Under the pieces are notes generated by a model. That model was not told the DNA's origin, ran no database searches, and saw only the letters and a program-made list of their open reading frames with translations. DNA of 64,000 nucleotides from 2-12-FULL-35-23 sp965196985 (GTDB lineage: Bacteria > Pseudomonadota > Gammaproteobacteria > UBA12402), in NCBI GenBank assembly GCA_965196985.1, contig CBDALO010000214.1, positions 1 to 64,000 on the forward strand, given 5' to 3'. Below are positions 1 to 9,202 of the stretch, in pieces (positions within the stretch are counted from its first letter, which is position 1; the number at the start of each line of letters is the position of its first letter). A program made the translations under genes and the position numbers.

Positions 1-99
1 GGCTTTATAAAAATTATTTTTCTCACTAAAGCTAGCTAATCGGCGCATTGCAGCAGAAGCCGAAGAATAACCAAGCTTCATAGAAGCATAAAACTGCCC
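1..99 (-). pseudogene. tnpA: Tn3-family transposase fragment, part 2 (continues off the window)
   Basis: The reverse strand reads GQFYASMKLGYSSASAAMRR, matching the equivalent part of the second Tn3 transposase in this window (29201-29836, GQFYASMEMGYSMASTAIRR). It is the continuation of the fragment at 3172-4948. The two were separated by the IS256-family insertion at 100-3171, which is flanked by the 8-bp duplication AACTGCCC (92-99 and 3172-3179). The C-terminus lies beyond the left edge. Confidence 0.85.
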
Positions 100-656
100 G
101 ATAGAGCGTTATTTTGTCTGTAAAAACCAACTTCAGTACTTAGAAAAACCTTTAAAATTCTAAATGGCACTCTATTGTACCTGTCTCATCGCATAATATC
201 TTAAATTAATTATGCTAATCAATCTAAAAAATTATTTATACCTCAAATTTTTCTCCTCTCAAAATAAATTATTAACTTTTAGGTAATAGCAATTATATCT
301 CGTTAATAAGAACAAGAATGATCTATCCTAAAACCCTATGAAGCCTTATTATTCACTTCAACTTAAGTATCTAGGTGATCCGCTCCACTGGTCATCAATT
401 TCCACTAAAACAGCTGATACGAGCCTTAGGCACGATTCAGTATTAGGGAAAATTCCAACTGTATGCGTCCTTCTTTTTACCTCTCTGTTTACGCGCTCAG
501 CTATGTTACTGGTTCTTAATCTTTTTTGATGCGGCCTGTCAAAGTTCATCACTACTAAGCCCTCCGGTATATTCACTTCCAGCCAAGAAGAAAGCTCTGG
601 TGCTGTTTGCTGATATTTATCTACCGCCATAGCCAATAGTCTTTCCGACTCATGAA

Positions 657-2188
657 GATAGAGCGTTATTTTGTCTGTAAAAACCAACTTCAGTACTTAG
701 AAAAACCTTTAAAATTCTAAATGGCACTCTATTGTACCTGTCTCATCGCATAATATCTTAAATTAATTATGCTAATCAATCTAAAAAATTATTTATACCT
801 CAAATTTTTCTCCTCTCAAAATAAATTATTAACTTTTAGGTAATAGCAATTATATCTCGTTAATAAGAACAAGAATGATCTATCCTAAAACCCTATGAAG
901 CCTTATTATTCACTTCAACTTAAGTATCTAGGTGATCCGCTCCACTGGTCATCAATTTCCACTAAAACAGCTGATACGAGCCTTAGGCACGATTCAGTAT
1001 TAGGGAAAATTCCAACTGTATGCGTCCTTCTTTTTACCTCTCTGTTTACGCGCTCAGCTATGTTACTGGTTCTTAATCTTTTTTGATGCGGCCTGTCAAA
1101 GTTCATCACTACTAAGCCCTCCGGTATATTCACTTCCAACCAAGAAGAAAGCTCTGGTGCTGTTTGCTGATATTTATCTACCGCCATAGCCAATAGTCTT
1201 TCCGACTCATGAATGTTTGAGGCATTAAATATAGCTGTAATCTCCTCAGCTACTGGTTCCTTCATTGAGCGCTTTGGTATGTGAGCCTGAGCATTTTGCT
1301 GCAAATGAAATTGGCAGCGTTGCCAAGGAACACTGGGAAACACAGCTCTTCTAGCGGCTTTTAGGCCAGTATGAGCGTCGCTAGTGATCAATTCAATACC
1401 ATGTATACCTCGCTCAACCAACTGCTGAAGAAAATCACGCCAATGTACCTCAGCCTCTGATAACGCAACAGAAACACCTAGCACTGTTCTCTTGCCGGTT
1501 GATTCATCAAAGCCATAGGCTATCAATACCGCACAGTCTTGTACTGTGCCGCTAGTGCGCACCTTCTCATAACGTGCATCTAGCCAAAGATATTTTATCT
1601 TTCCTAACGGCTTATTTCGCCATTTCTTTAAATCTTCATCCAACAATTTAGCGCAACGGCTTACCTCTGTGCTTGAAATATCTGTTCCACAGAGTTGCTT
1701 TAGCACCTTTTCAACTTTGCGCGTGGAAACCCCATGCACATACATTTCAGCGACAGCCAGCTTAAGTGCTCTATCAGAGCGTACACCTCGCTCTAAGACT
1801 GATGGATAGAAGGCTTCATTGGAGTCTCTAACCTGCGGTATCTGTAGCTCAAGCTGACCTTGACCTGTGTTAATTAACCTTGGTTTAAAGCCGTTCGCAT
1901 ATCCGTTTCTATCGCCAGTTCGCTCATAAGGACTGGCATTTAAATGGCGCTCCCTTTCTATTAACATAGCCTCATTCATCAACCTGGAGACAAGCTTAGG
2001 TAAAGCTTCAAACCCCTCCATCGCTAAAACATGTATGGCTTCTTCGATTAAGTTCTCATTTTTATAGCAGCTCATTGTCATTCCTCTTTTTTGGTTAAGT
2101 TTACCTTAAAAGGAATTTCTAATCTGACTGAGTCGCCTGCTTATTTTCAGCAAGTCAATGGAATTTACAGAAAGGATGGCGCACTAGC
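657..2188 (-). mobile_element. IS256-family element, inner complete copy (1532 bp)
   Basis: Complete element in the same orientation as its host copy, flanked by the direct 8-bp duplication CTCATGAA. Its termini match the other copies at 24496-26027, 31635-33166, 44127-45658, 53900-55431 and 58468-59999. About 107 bp precede the transposase start. About 258 bp of AT-rich non-coding DNA separate the stop codon from the other end. Confidence 0.95.
915..2081 (-). CDS. IS256-family transposase
   Basis: A 388-residue DDE transposase (Transposase_mut family) catalysing cut-and-paste or circle-mediated transposition of this element. The family's central block is present: LITSDAHTGL followed by VPWQRCQFHLQQNA (residues 231-264). 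The likely catalytic triad is D168 (in YLWLDARYEKV), D235 (in TSDAHTGL) and E343 (in TSNIAERVNRE), with the usual RRRT-like stretch after it. The length is typical for the family. Translation starts at ATG behind the purine-rich AAAGAGGA. Products of the complete copies are nearly identical: one has Y instead of C131 (54007-55173) and one has M instead of I41 (58726-59892). This indicates a recent burst. An antisense 63-codon frame repeats with every copy and is a shadow. Confidence 0.96.
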   Translation of the reverse strand: MTMSCYKNENLIEEAIHVLAMEGFEALPKLVSRLMNEAMLIERERHLNASPYERTGDRNGYANGFKPRLINTGQGQLELQIPQVRDSNEAFYPSVLERGVRSDRALKLAVAEMYVHGVSTRKVEKVLKQLCGTDISSTEVSRCAKLLDEDLKKWRNKPLGKIKYLWLDARYEKVRTSGTVQDCAVLIAYGFDESTGKRTVLGVSVALSEAEVHWRDFLQQLVERGIHGIELITSDAHTGLKAARRAVFPSVPWQRCQFHLQQNAQAHIPKRSMKEPVAEEITAIFNASNIHESERLLAMAVDKYQQTAPELSSWLEVNIPEGLVVMNFDRPHQKRLRTSNIAERVNREVKRRTHTVGIFPNTESCLRLVSAVLVEIDDQWSGSPRYLS

Positions 2189-3171
2189 CTCATGAATGTT
2201 TGAGGCATTAAATATAGCTGTAATCTCCTCAGCTACTGGTTCCTTCATTGAGCGCTTTGGTATGTGAGCCTGAGCATTTTGCTGCAAATGAAATTGGCAG
2301 CGTTGCCAAGGAACACTGGGGAACACAGCTCTTCTAGCGGCTTTTAGGCCAGTATGAGCGTCGCTAGTAATCAACTCAATACCATGTATACCTCGCTCAA
2401 CCAACTGCTGAAGAAAATCACGCCAATGTACCTCAGCCTCTGATAACGCAACAGAAACACCTAGCACTGTTCTCTTGCCGGTTGATTCATCAAAGCCATA
2501 GGCTATCAATACCGCACAGTCTTGTACTGTGCCGCTAGTGCGCACCTTCTCATAACGTGCATCTAGCCAAAGATATTTTATCTTTCCTAACGGCTTATTT
2601 CGCCATTTCTTTAAATCTTCATCCAACAATTTAGCGCAACGGCTTACCTCTGTGCTTGAAATATCTGTTCCACAGAGTTGCTTTAGCACCTTTTCAACTT
2701 TGCGCGTGGAAACCCCATGCACATACATTTCAGCGACAGCCAGCTTAAGTGCTCTATCAGAGCGTACACCTCGCTCTAAGACTGATGGATAGAAGGCTTC
2801 ATTGGAGTCTCTAACCTGCGGTATCTGTAGCTCAAGCTGACCTTGACCTGTGTTAATTAACCTTGGTTTAAAGCCGTTCGCATATCCGTTTCTATCGCCA
2901 GTTCGCTCATAAGGACTGGCATTTAAATGGCGCTCCCTTTCTATTAACATAGCCTCATTCATCAACCTGGAGACAAGCTTAGGTAAAGCTTCAAACCCCT
3001 CCATCGCTAAAACATGTATGGCTTCTTCGATTAAGTTCTCATTTTTATAGCAGCTCATTGTCATTCCTCTTTTTTGGTTAAGTTTACCTTAAAAGGAATT
3101 TCTAATCTGACTGAGTCGCCTGCTTATTTTCAGCAAGTCAATGGAATTTACAGAAAGGATGGCGCACTAGC

Positions 3172-4948
3172 AACTGCCCCATCCGATCATATTGGTCAAC
3201 AATACAATCCATATCAACTTGGTGTGCCTTACCTTTTAGCAGCGGTGCAAGGCTACCAAAGTGATACGTTGGGTCAATCATATAAAGCCATTGCTTTTTA
3301 ATGCCTTTAATACGAGGGTTTAATCGCTTGCCAAACATAGTAAATCCTGTGAAGTTAATCTCCATATAGCCATGGGTATCAACATAATGATCAAGTAACT
3401 GTAAACTTGTTTCATTATATAAAATACCATCAAGCACATGAACGGCATCCCGATTGGTACACTCAATGGGTTTACTAAAGAACGGAGCATAATTATCAGC
3501 TACAAAAGTATAAAACTCAATAGCATAGTCGCCAAAACAAGTACTATACTCACGATGCAACACTTTGTTGTGGTACTCCATTCGAATTGAATCACTAGCG
3601 CTTGCCTGCCCAATCCCCCAGTTTCCTGTAATGTCCAGATCACACAAAGCATTAACTACATCAGCCAATGCATACCTCGCATTATCCTCTTCTGACACAT
3701 AATAGTCAGAAACACCGCGCAAGCGATCATAAGTAATACCAGGGACTAGACTAACCATAGTCGACATTCCAATGCCACAACCAAAAGCCATCCAAGTTGC
3801 AATCACATCAACGATGGCCTCTTTATCTCGCGTTCTTCGCTTTTCATAGCTCATAAAATAGTTGGTGATGTGCAAATCATTATCGACTTCAATCAGCAAG
3901 TCAGGCAACTTAATCTCACGCATATTATCCTTTAGAAAGCTTTTTAATTTAGCTAGAGCTTGTGAATCCTCTTCACTTAATTCATTGGCTTTATCAACCG
4001 ATAAAACCCACCGATCATTTTCTACCTTAGCATAATCATTTTCACTTTCTAACTTAACAAACTTATCAATTGAACGATGCAAGCGATCAATTAAATAGGC
4101 TCTGATCCCTTTGGAGCTGATAGGCAGCTTAGCAGCAAGAAAGAATTGTTCTCTTTCTTGCTGCCATCGTTTGCTTGGCATAAAAAACTGACTAAACTCT
4201 TGGAAGAAGCTGCCTTTGCTCGCGGAAAGGTTCCCTTCTTTAATTTCATCTCTTACTGTTTTAAGTAAAGCCAGCTCCCAACCTTGACGATCAATACTGC
4301 CATCATCATTGATAATAAATTGTTTGAGCTGAGGCTGAATAAATTCAACGGGGATATCAACTGGACAGGAAGAGTCATGATTAAGGTTTAGAGTTTTTAA
4401 AGCATTAATTGCTTCTAGCACATGATTCTCGCTTCCTAAGCCATCATTAATCAGATCAATGGCATTGAGGAATACAGGAAAAAATTGCCTAAAATAACTG
4501 TACCGATCTTTTAATAGCAGAAACTCATGATTATATTTACTTTCCAACCAGTTATCGGTTTGCTCAACTTTACTAGCCAATAACTCTTTGGAAATAGACT
4601 CGTAAATGACCTCTCTTAGATCAGCATTAGCAATTTCCTCGTCTAAAATTAATTTGCCAATCAGCATAAAATCATGCAGTGTTGCCAGCGTCTCTTTCTT
4701 CTTTTTCTTGCTAGCACTTGCCATACTTTTATTAACAGCTTTTTCTGCCTTATGGATCAGTTTAATCAGCATCTCAATAATAGAATCAGTGTGATCCTGG
4801 TAAAGTTGTTGGCACAAGCAGACTAAAATACCATACTTTTTCCCTGGGCGTAGTTTTTCAACTCGAGATACAGAATAGTAGCGCGCGCTGCGGGCTAATC
4901 GCTGCTGATAATTTTTATTAAGCCAACTTAAATCAATCGTTAAAACAC
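3172..4948 (-). pseudogene. tnpA: Tn3-family transposase fragment, part 1 (N-terminus missing)
   Basis: Central and C-terminal part of a Tn3-family transposase, which cleaves transposon ends for replicative transposition. The frame is open from 4948, where the three-gene transposon cuts it, to 3172, where IS256 cuts it. It contains QASASDSIRMEYH, HVLDGILYNET and MFGKRLNPRIKGIKKQWLY, typical of the DDE domain. It aligns along its length with the tnpA of the second Tn3 element (for example DLSWLNKNY against DLSWLNANY) but is clearly diverged. The first part of the gene (DUF4158-like region) is absent: DNA beyond the right end of the three-gene transposon is unrelated, so this Tn3 copy was also rearranged. 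Confidence 0.88.
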
Positions 4949-5052
4949 TGTTACGTCTATCTTTATTTAGGGGAATTGAGCTAGTTTTATCTCATAATAA
5001 ACAAGGTTTTTAGTAACCTATCAAGGTAAAATAACTTGATATAAAAACTATA

Positions 5053-5609
5053 GTGAAATTAGTCATGCGCAGAATCATAAAAGCGATTAAAAGCCTGAGT
5101 GATTACCTGATCCTGCTGAAAAAAAATCCAGAGCTACTAAGGCCAGAGCAGTGCAGCCATTGCGGTGCAGGTGGACTATGGTCACATGGATCATATGATC
5201 GAAAACCAGATAGGAACCCAGGTAAAGGACGCTCTTTAAATCCCACCCCTGTTTTGAGATTTTATTGTCATCAATGTAAACGTACTTGTTCAACCCTACC
5301 TGAGATACTTTCTCCAAAGCGTTGGTATTGCTGGTCAGTTCAGCAGGCAGTGTTAATGAGCGTGCTCCTGGGAAAAGTATTAGCTCATCAGGTCAGGAGC
5401 AAGGTGTTAGTCGACACACCGTTGCTAGGTGGTTTCACTGGTTGGTTGACCACTTCGTTGATTACTCCTTCCATATCAAAGCACATCCGTTGTGGTTACA
5501 GCTTGGGCGACATAGTGATCCACAAGCGTTTTGGTTGGCCTGCCTTGGTGAGCATGATTTATCGAGCATCATGCTTTTTCTTAACAACACAGGAGTGAGC
5601 ATCCCATAA
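5053..5609 (+). CDS. Transposon zinc-ribbon/HTH protein, apparently made by -1 frameshifting
   Basis: First gene of the three-gene transposon; it resembles DUF6431-type proteins found with rve/AAA transposition genes, a match made from memory. It starts at GTG (5053). Residues 1-106 hold a zinc ribbon: CSHC at 34-37 and CHQCKRTC at 72-79. The zero frame then continues to 5598 with a sequence that looks random. The -1 frame supplies a good helix-turn-helix (QGVSRHTVARWFHWL) and runs to 5609. The frames meet at G GGA AAA (5370-5376), a classical slippery heptamer in the correct phase. The same junction occurs in all three copies in the window. The shifted product would be about 185 residues. 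The alternative is a frameshift mutation fixed before the copies spread. Confidence 0.7.
5370..5376 (+). promoter_or_regulatory. Candidate -1 ribosomal frameshift site GGGAAAA
   Basis: The heptamer is in phase CTG GGA AAA GTA, so a simultaneous one-base backward slip gives GGG AAA AGT. That joins the zinc-ribbon frame to the helix-turn-helix frame. It is conserved in the copies at 29955-30511 and 50293-50849. Confidence 0.5.
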
Positions 5610-5743
5610 TTAATTAACGTGAAAAAAAGTTGAGATGGATATTTTCTGTAAACCTCACGACCCCACACAGTTTGAGCGTAGCATTCTCAACTCAAGTTGT
5701 GATTAACTCATTGCAAGTAGTTAAATCACACAGGAATTGCAAA

Positions 5744-7081
5744 ATGACCAAGCCCATTCACCCAACAGCACTGTTTCGCCTAAGTGTTTTAGGTGAGCTA
5801 TGTAGCCGAAATAGTTTTGAGCATGGTGAGCTCAAGAGCATTATTAAAAGGTTGTCCCAGCAAACCTACAACATTCCAGGTAGTAAGCGTGTTCACCTCA
5901 GTGCTAAAACAATTGAGAATTGGTATTACGCCTGGTTAAAGCAGGGTATTGATGGATTAGTTCCTAAAACTCGACGAGACAAAGGCCAGTGTCACATCAA
6001 TCCAGAGCTACAAGAGTTAATTATTTCCACTAAACAGGAAAGCCCTTCAAGATCAATTCCGACCGTGATTAAACTCTTAGAAACTCAAGGGAAGGTAGCA
6101 CGAGGTGAATTATCTCACGCAACAGTTCACCGCTTATTAGTAAAACACGGCCTGTCTAAAAGAACAGTCACACCTTCTAACCAAATTGAGCGCCGCTCAT
6201 TTGAGGCGCTCACAGCTTGTGATATTTGGTATGGCGATGTCATGCATGGTCCAACGATTTACGATGGCCAAAGAAGAGTTAAAAGCTATTTGGTGAGTAT
6301 TTTTGATGATGCCTCAAGGTTGGTCTGTCACAGTAAATTTTGTACTGATGAGAGTGCCATTACTATTGAGCATGTGTTGAAAGAGGCATTACTCAAACGT
6401 GGGCTTCCTGTTAAGCTCATCATTGACAACGGCCCTGCCTACCGTGCTAAAACGTTGCAAACCATTTGTGCTCGTTTGAAAATTCAATTGATTTACGGCA
6501 GGCCCTATGAACCGCAAAGCAAAGGCAAACTAGAGCGTTGGCATAGAACAATACGCGAGCAATTCCTAGCTGAATGCAACCTGGATTCCATTCATAGTTT
6601 CAATGCGCTGAATGATCGATTTTGGGCTTGGGTTGAGCGTGTTTATCATCAAGCCTCGCAAAGCGCCCTGCCTGACAAGATGACCCCGTTACAACGCTAT
6701 CAGCAAGACCTCACTAAAATTCAGCCGTTAGGTTGTTTGGCCGATAAGCTAGATGATTACTTCCTGCATCGCATTAAGCGCCGAGTCAGGAAGGATGGCA
6801 CGGTAAGCTGGAATAATCGACTCTTTGAAGTTCCATTTGAACTGGCTCAACAAGAGGTTTATTTAGTGGTTGATCCGCATAGTGACTCCGCCCGTCACGT
6901 CGAATCATTGGAATATCAATACCTTGGTGCAGTGGGAGAGCTGGACAAACATAACAACCTTTCTAGAACCCGAGCTAGACCTCAGATGCCGGAACAACCA
7001 GCAAGAAAAACCTCGCTAGTTGAGATTGTTTATAACCAAGTTAAAGAGGATTTGGATATCACTGAGGAGATACCGTCTTAA
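5744..7081 (+). CDS. rve-type (DDE integrase-fold) transposase of the three-gene transposon
   Basis: Transposase of about 445 residues. It has an N-terminal helix-turn-helix region (TIENWYYAWLKQGIDGLVPKT) and a second DNA-binding part (LSHATVHRLLVKHGLSKRT). The rve core follows: D in CDIWYGDVMHG, D in LIIDNGPAYRA, and E in EPQSKGKLERWHR. A Mu-type beta-barrel C-terminus (RVRKDGTVSWNNRLFEVP) ends it. ATG at 5744 is preceded by CAGGAA. In this copy the last residues read DITEEIPS because IS110 landed on the stop codon; the native end in copy 2 is DITEEDE, overlapping the ATPase start. The transposase is probably still functional. Confidence 0.9.
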   Translation: MTKPIHPTALFRLSVLGELCSRNSFEHGELKSIIKRLSQQTYNIPGSKRVHLSAKTIENWYYAWLKQGIDGLVPKTRRDKGQCHINPELQELIISTKQESPSRSIPTVIKLLETQGKVARGELSHATVHRLLVKHGLSKRTVTPSNQIERRSFEALTACDIWYGDVMHGPTIYDGQRRVKSYLVSIFDDASRLVCHSKFCTDESAITIEHVLKEALLKRGLPVKLIIDNGPAYRAKTLQTICARLKIQLIYGRPYEPQSKGKLERWHRTIREQFLAECNLDSIHSFNALNDRFWAWVERVYHQASQSALPDKMTPLQRYQQDLTKIQPLGCLADKLDDYFLHRIKRRVRKDGTVSWNNRLFEVPFELAQQEVYLVVDPHSDSARHVESLEYQYLGAVGELDKHNNLSRTRARPQMPEQPARKTSLVEIVYNQVKEDLDITEEIPS

Positions 7082-7109
7082 ACGTCAACAATAAATTGTA
7101 AAATTTTTA

Positions 7110-8060
7110 CTAGGCATCCGCTGAAAATGGCTGCTGTGTTTTTAGGATGCCATAAATCATATGCACCATTTTTCTCATAACAGCACAAATGGCTAGCTTC
7201 TTTGGCTTGCCTTTTTTGAGCAGCTTTTCATAAAATTTCTTCAAAATAGGATTATGCCTTATAGCCACTAATGCCGGCATGTAAAGCGCCTTTCGCAACC
7301 AAGCACTACCAACCTTTGAGAGCCGTGATGAATTCAATGAAGTGCCTGATTGTGACTGGCTGGGATTTAAACCAATATGAGCAGCCAATTGTTTTGCGCC
7401 AGAAAATCTTTCAATATTATTAAAAAAAGCAGTTAGTGTTTGAGCGGTTTTATCACCAATGCCTGGGATGCTTTTAAGCAGCTCTGTGTTATTCTTCAGA
7501 TCATCATCACTCGCGATCAGCTTACTAATTTCTTCCTGCAGTCGTAAAATTTCTTTTTCCATATAATCGATATGATTTTGTATAGAGCTAATAATTGTTT
7601 CTTCCGCTAGCTCCAGCCTGTTTTGTTCATTGCTGACTTGGGAGGTTAATACTTCAGATCTCTGTATCAAAGCTCTTAGAGCCTCTATATTAGCTGGCAA
7701 AGGCTGCCATAGCGTTGGAGTAAAATGATTTGAATAGTCCTTAATACTGACCGCATCGGCCTTGTCGGTCTTGTTTCGTATTAGCTGTCCTTTCATAAAA
7801 AACTTTATTCGTGCAGGATTAATTATACTGACATCACACTTCTCACTATGTAAATAAAGAGCCAATGCATTACCGTATTTACCTGTTGATTCCATGCAAA
7901 AATGAAGTGACTGATCAGATAAAGATTGCGTCCATTCTAATAACTCAGAAAAGCCCTCAGGATTATTATTAAAATGTTTAACGTGATCTTTTCCGCTAGT
8001 GGTGATAGCAGCAACAAAATCAGATTTTGCAATATCAATACCAACACAATTTTTTTTCAT
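7110..8060 (-). CDS. IS110-family transposase (DEDD recombinase)
   Basis: 316 residues. The N-terminal DEDD RuvC-like domain includes GIDIAKSDF (first Asp), the CMESTGKYG block and the KTDKADAVSI block. A coiled-coil region follows, and the C-terminal Transposase_20 domain contains LKSIPGIGDKTAQTL, HIGLNPSQSQSG and LSKVGSAWLRKALYM, where the nucleophilic Ser is expected. Family enzymes use a bridge RNA to pair target and donor DNA. The upstream non-coding segment (8061-8309) is the right place and size for it. Starts at ATG 8060. Confidence 0.95.
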   Translation of the reverse strand: MKKNCVGIDIAKSDFVAAITTSGKDHVKHFNNNPEGFSELLEWTQSLSDQSLHFCMESTGKYGNALALYLHSEKCDVSIINPARIKFFMKGQLIRNKTDKADAVSIKDYSNHFTPTLWQPLPANIEALRALIQRSEVLTSQVSNEQNRLELAEETIISSIQNHIDYMEKEILRLQEEISKLIASDDDLKNNTELLKSIPGIGDKTAQTLTAFFNNIERFSGAKQLAAHIGLNPSQSQSGTSLNSSRLSKVGSAWLRKALYMPALVAIRHNPILKKFYEKLLKKGKPKKLAICAVMRKMVHMIYGILKTQQPFSADA

Positions 8061-8109
8061 TTGCTAGAGCCTCTTAAATTTTATTACACTAACAAACTTG
8101 GGAAATCAT

Positions 8110-8262
8110 AGTTCGGATCAACCTTGCAAATACAGGCTCACAATGGCCTAAGATACCGTTCGATCTCATGAACTTATGAGGGTGGAAGGGAGCTAAATCT
8201 CCTCAACAGGATTAAATCCTAAGGACGAACACGGCTTCACCTTCCGCCTACCCAAGCATCCT
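8110..8262 (-). ncRNA. Candidate IS110 bridge RNA with readable target and donor loops
   Basis: Read 5' to 3' on the minus strand. Target loop: UGUUCGUCCU (8231-8222) pairs, allowing G-U, with the left target strand plus core. A perfect hairpin AGGATT/AATCCT (8220-8208) follows. Then UGAGGAG (8205-8199) pairs exactly with the right target plus core (CTCCTCA). A strong outer stem (GGCGGAAGG with CCUUCCACC) encloses this loop. Donor loop: ACGGUAUCU (8159-8151) is identical to the element's right end plus core. A small stem follows, then UGCAAG (8128-8123) pairs with the left end CTTGTA. Order, spacing and inclusion of the core match the IS621 bridge-RNA architecture. Exact RNA ends are unknown. 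Confidence 0.75.
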
Positions 8263-8312
8263 TGGGATTGTAGCAATATTGTCATATCTCTACAGTTATT
8301 TAAGATACAAGG

Positions 8313-9113
8313 ATGAGTAAGATGTATCTTCAACATTTTGGCTTGAAATTTGATCCATTGGGTAAATCAAACATTATTGAATTGGCGCAGTCAAAGCGAC
8401 TAGAACAGCAACTTAATGGTTTGCTAGAAACACGCGGCTTAGCAGTGATTACTGGCGACTCAGGGACAGGAAAGACCACGGCGCTAAGATACTGGAGCAA
8501 TAAACTCAACCCGCTGACCCATCAAGTCATTTATCAATCAGACACTCACTTTCGGTCATTTGATGTGTACTCTCAGCTTGCCGAAAATCTAGGTTTAGAA
8601 AACTATTACCGATTCTCTAAACTTTGGAGAGACTTGAAGCAGAGCTTGATCGCGCTCTACCATGATAAAAACGTTCAGCCTATTTGGATCCTAGACGAGG
8701 CGCATCAGCTTAGTAATGATTTCATTCTACGATTACCTGACTTCCTTAATTTCAGTTTTGACAGCAAAGACGTCATGACGATTATCTTATGTGGACTCCC
8801 ATCACTTCTAGCAACATTGCAGAGACCAGCCTATGAACCTATCAACTCTAGAATTCAGTGCTTTATTAGGTGGCATGCAATTGAAGATAGCAGGGATTTT
8901 GAGAGCATTATTCACGCTGCTTTTGAGAAGGCAGGAATGAGCAGCAGCTTATTCACTGAAACAGGTATTCGTGCAGTACACATGGCCACAAAAGGTAGGC
9001 TTCGTTATGTTGATAGGCTCATGCGACATGCGTTGCTAATCGCCGCTAATATGAATTTAAACCATATACCGGATGATGTCATTAATCAGGCAATTCATGA
9101 GCTAAAAGGTTAA
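8313..9113 (+). CDS. AAA ATPase of the three-gene transposon (ExeA/TniB-like)
   Basis: 266 residues. Walker A is GDSGTGKTTALRYW (from about residue 48), Walker B is PIWILDEAHQL, and a sensor region IILCGLPSLLATL follows. Such ATPases accompany rve transposases and probably activate them and select targets, like TniB, TnsC or IS21 IstB. In the intact arrangement (copy 2) its ATG lies inside the transposase stop (ATGAGTAA), implying translational coupling. Here IS110 has uncoupled the two, though AAGG still precedes the ATG. It differs from copy 2 by one residue (MSSSLF against MSNSLF). Confidence 0.9.
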   Translation: MSKMYLQHFGLKFDPLGKSNIIELAQSKRLEQQLNGLLETRGLAVITGDSGTGKTTALRYWSNKLNPLTHQVIYQSDTHFRSFDVYSQLAENLGLENYYRFSKLWRDLKQSLIALYHDKNVQPIWILDEAHQLSNDFILRLPDFLNFSFDSKDVMTIILCGLPSLLATLQRPAYEPINSRIQCFIRWHAIEDSRDFESIIHAAFEKAGMSSSLFTETGIRAVHMATKGRLRYVDRLMRHALLIAANMNLNHIPDDVINQAIHELKG

Positions 9114-9122
9114 CTATTTGAC

Positions 9123-9158
9123 ACCATCTCACGCAAAATAGGTTGAGATGGTTTCTCT
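9123..9158 (+). terminator. Hairpin near the transposon right end
   Basis: ACCATCTCA and TGAGATGGT form a 9-bp perfect stem, followed by TTCTCT. It lies just after the ATPase stop and inside the transposon end. It is present identically in copy 2 (34323-34358). It may act as a terminator or a transposase-binding feature. Confidence 0.5.
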
Positions 9159-9202
9159 AAATTATTGTGGGACGTTACAATTACATTAGAAACGGGCTGA
9201 AA

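Larger units (their letters stand above)
358..3064 (-). pseudogene. IS256-family transposase, split by self-insertion
   Basis: The N-terminal segment runs from 3064 to 2189 and the C-terminal segment from 656 to 358. They join exactly at the 8-bp CTCATGAA duplicated around the inner element (649-656 and 2189-2196). When joined they restore the 388-residue transposase carried by the other copies, so only the insertion breaks this gene. Confidence 0.92.
100..3171 (-). mobile_element. IS256-family element, outer copy, interrupted by an identical copy
   Basis: The ends are GCTAGTGCGCCATCC (transposase-start side) and, reversed, GATAGAGCGTTATTTTG, imperfect inverted repeats ending in a shared TCTG. 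An 8-bp duplication AACTGCCC flanks the whole block. Removing the inner copy (657-2188) and one 8-bp duplication leaves 1532 bp, the length of every complete copy in the window. The insertion lies inside a Tn3 transposase gene. Confidence 0.93.
7070..8309 (-). mobile_element. IS110-family element (1240 bp) flanked by a 2-bp core
   Basis: Comparison with the uninterrupted site in copy 2 (33498-33520) fixes the boundaries exactly. On the minus strand the empty site is TTACTCATC-CT-CCTCAGTG. The element begins TGTATCTTAA after one CT and ends GACGGTAT before the other CT. A 2-bp CT core duplicated at both ends, without terminal inverted repeats, is the IS110 hallmark. The insertion separates the transposase and ATPase genes of the host transposon. 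Confidence 0.93.
4949..9179 (+). mobile_element. Three-gene transposon, copy 1 (zinc-ribbon/HTH, rve transposase, AAA ATPase)
   Basis: The left end is TGTTACGTC and the right end, reversed, is TGTAACGTC; TGT/ACA termini are common for rve (Mu/Tn7/Tn5053-like) elements. Copy 2 at 29851-34379 has the same ends and gene order. Without insertions the element is about 2989 bp; here it is enlarged by an IS110 element (7070-8309). The left flank is Tn3 tnpA, but the right flank does not continue tnpA and no target duplication is visible, so one flank has been exchanged. Confidence 0.88.

Noticed and set aside
358..529. 63-codon plus-strand frame recurring at 358, 895 and near every IS256 copy
   Set aside because: It is antisense to the C-terminal part of the IS256 transposase and multiplies only because the element does.
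5087..5317. Minus-strand 76-codon frame in the three-gene transposon
   Set aside because: It is antisense to the zinc-ribbon gene, has no start signal, and is copied with the transposon.
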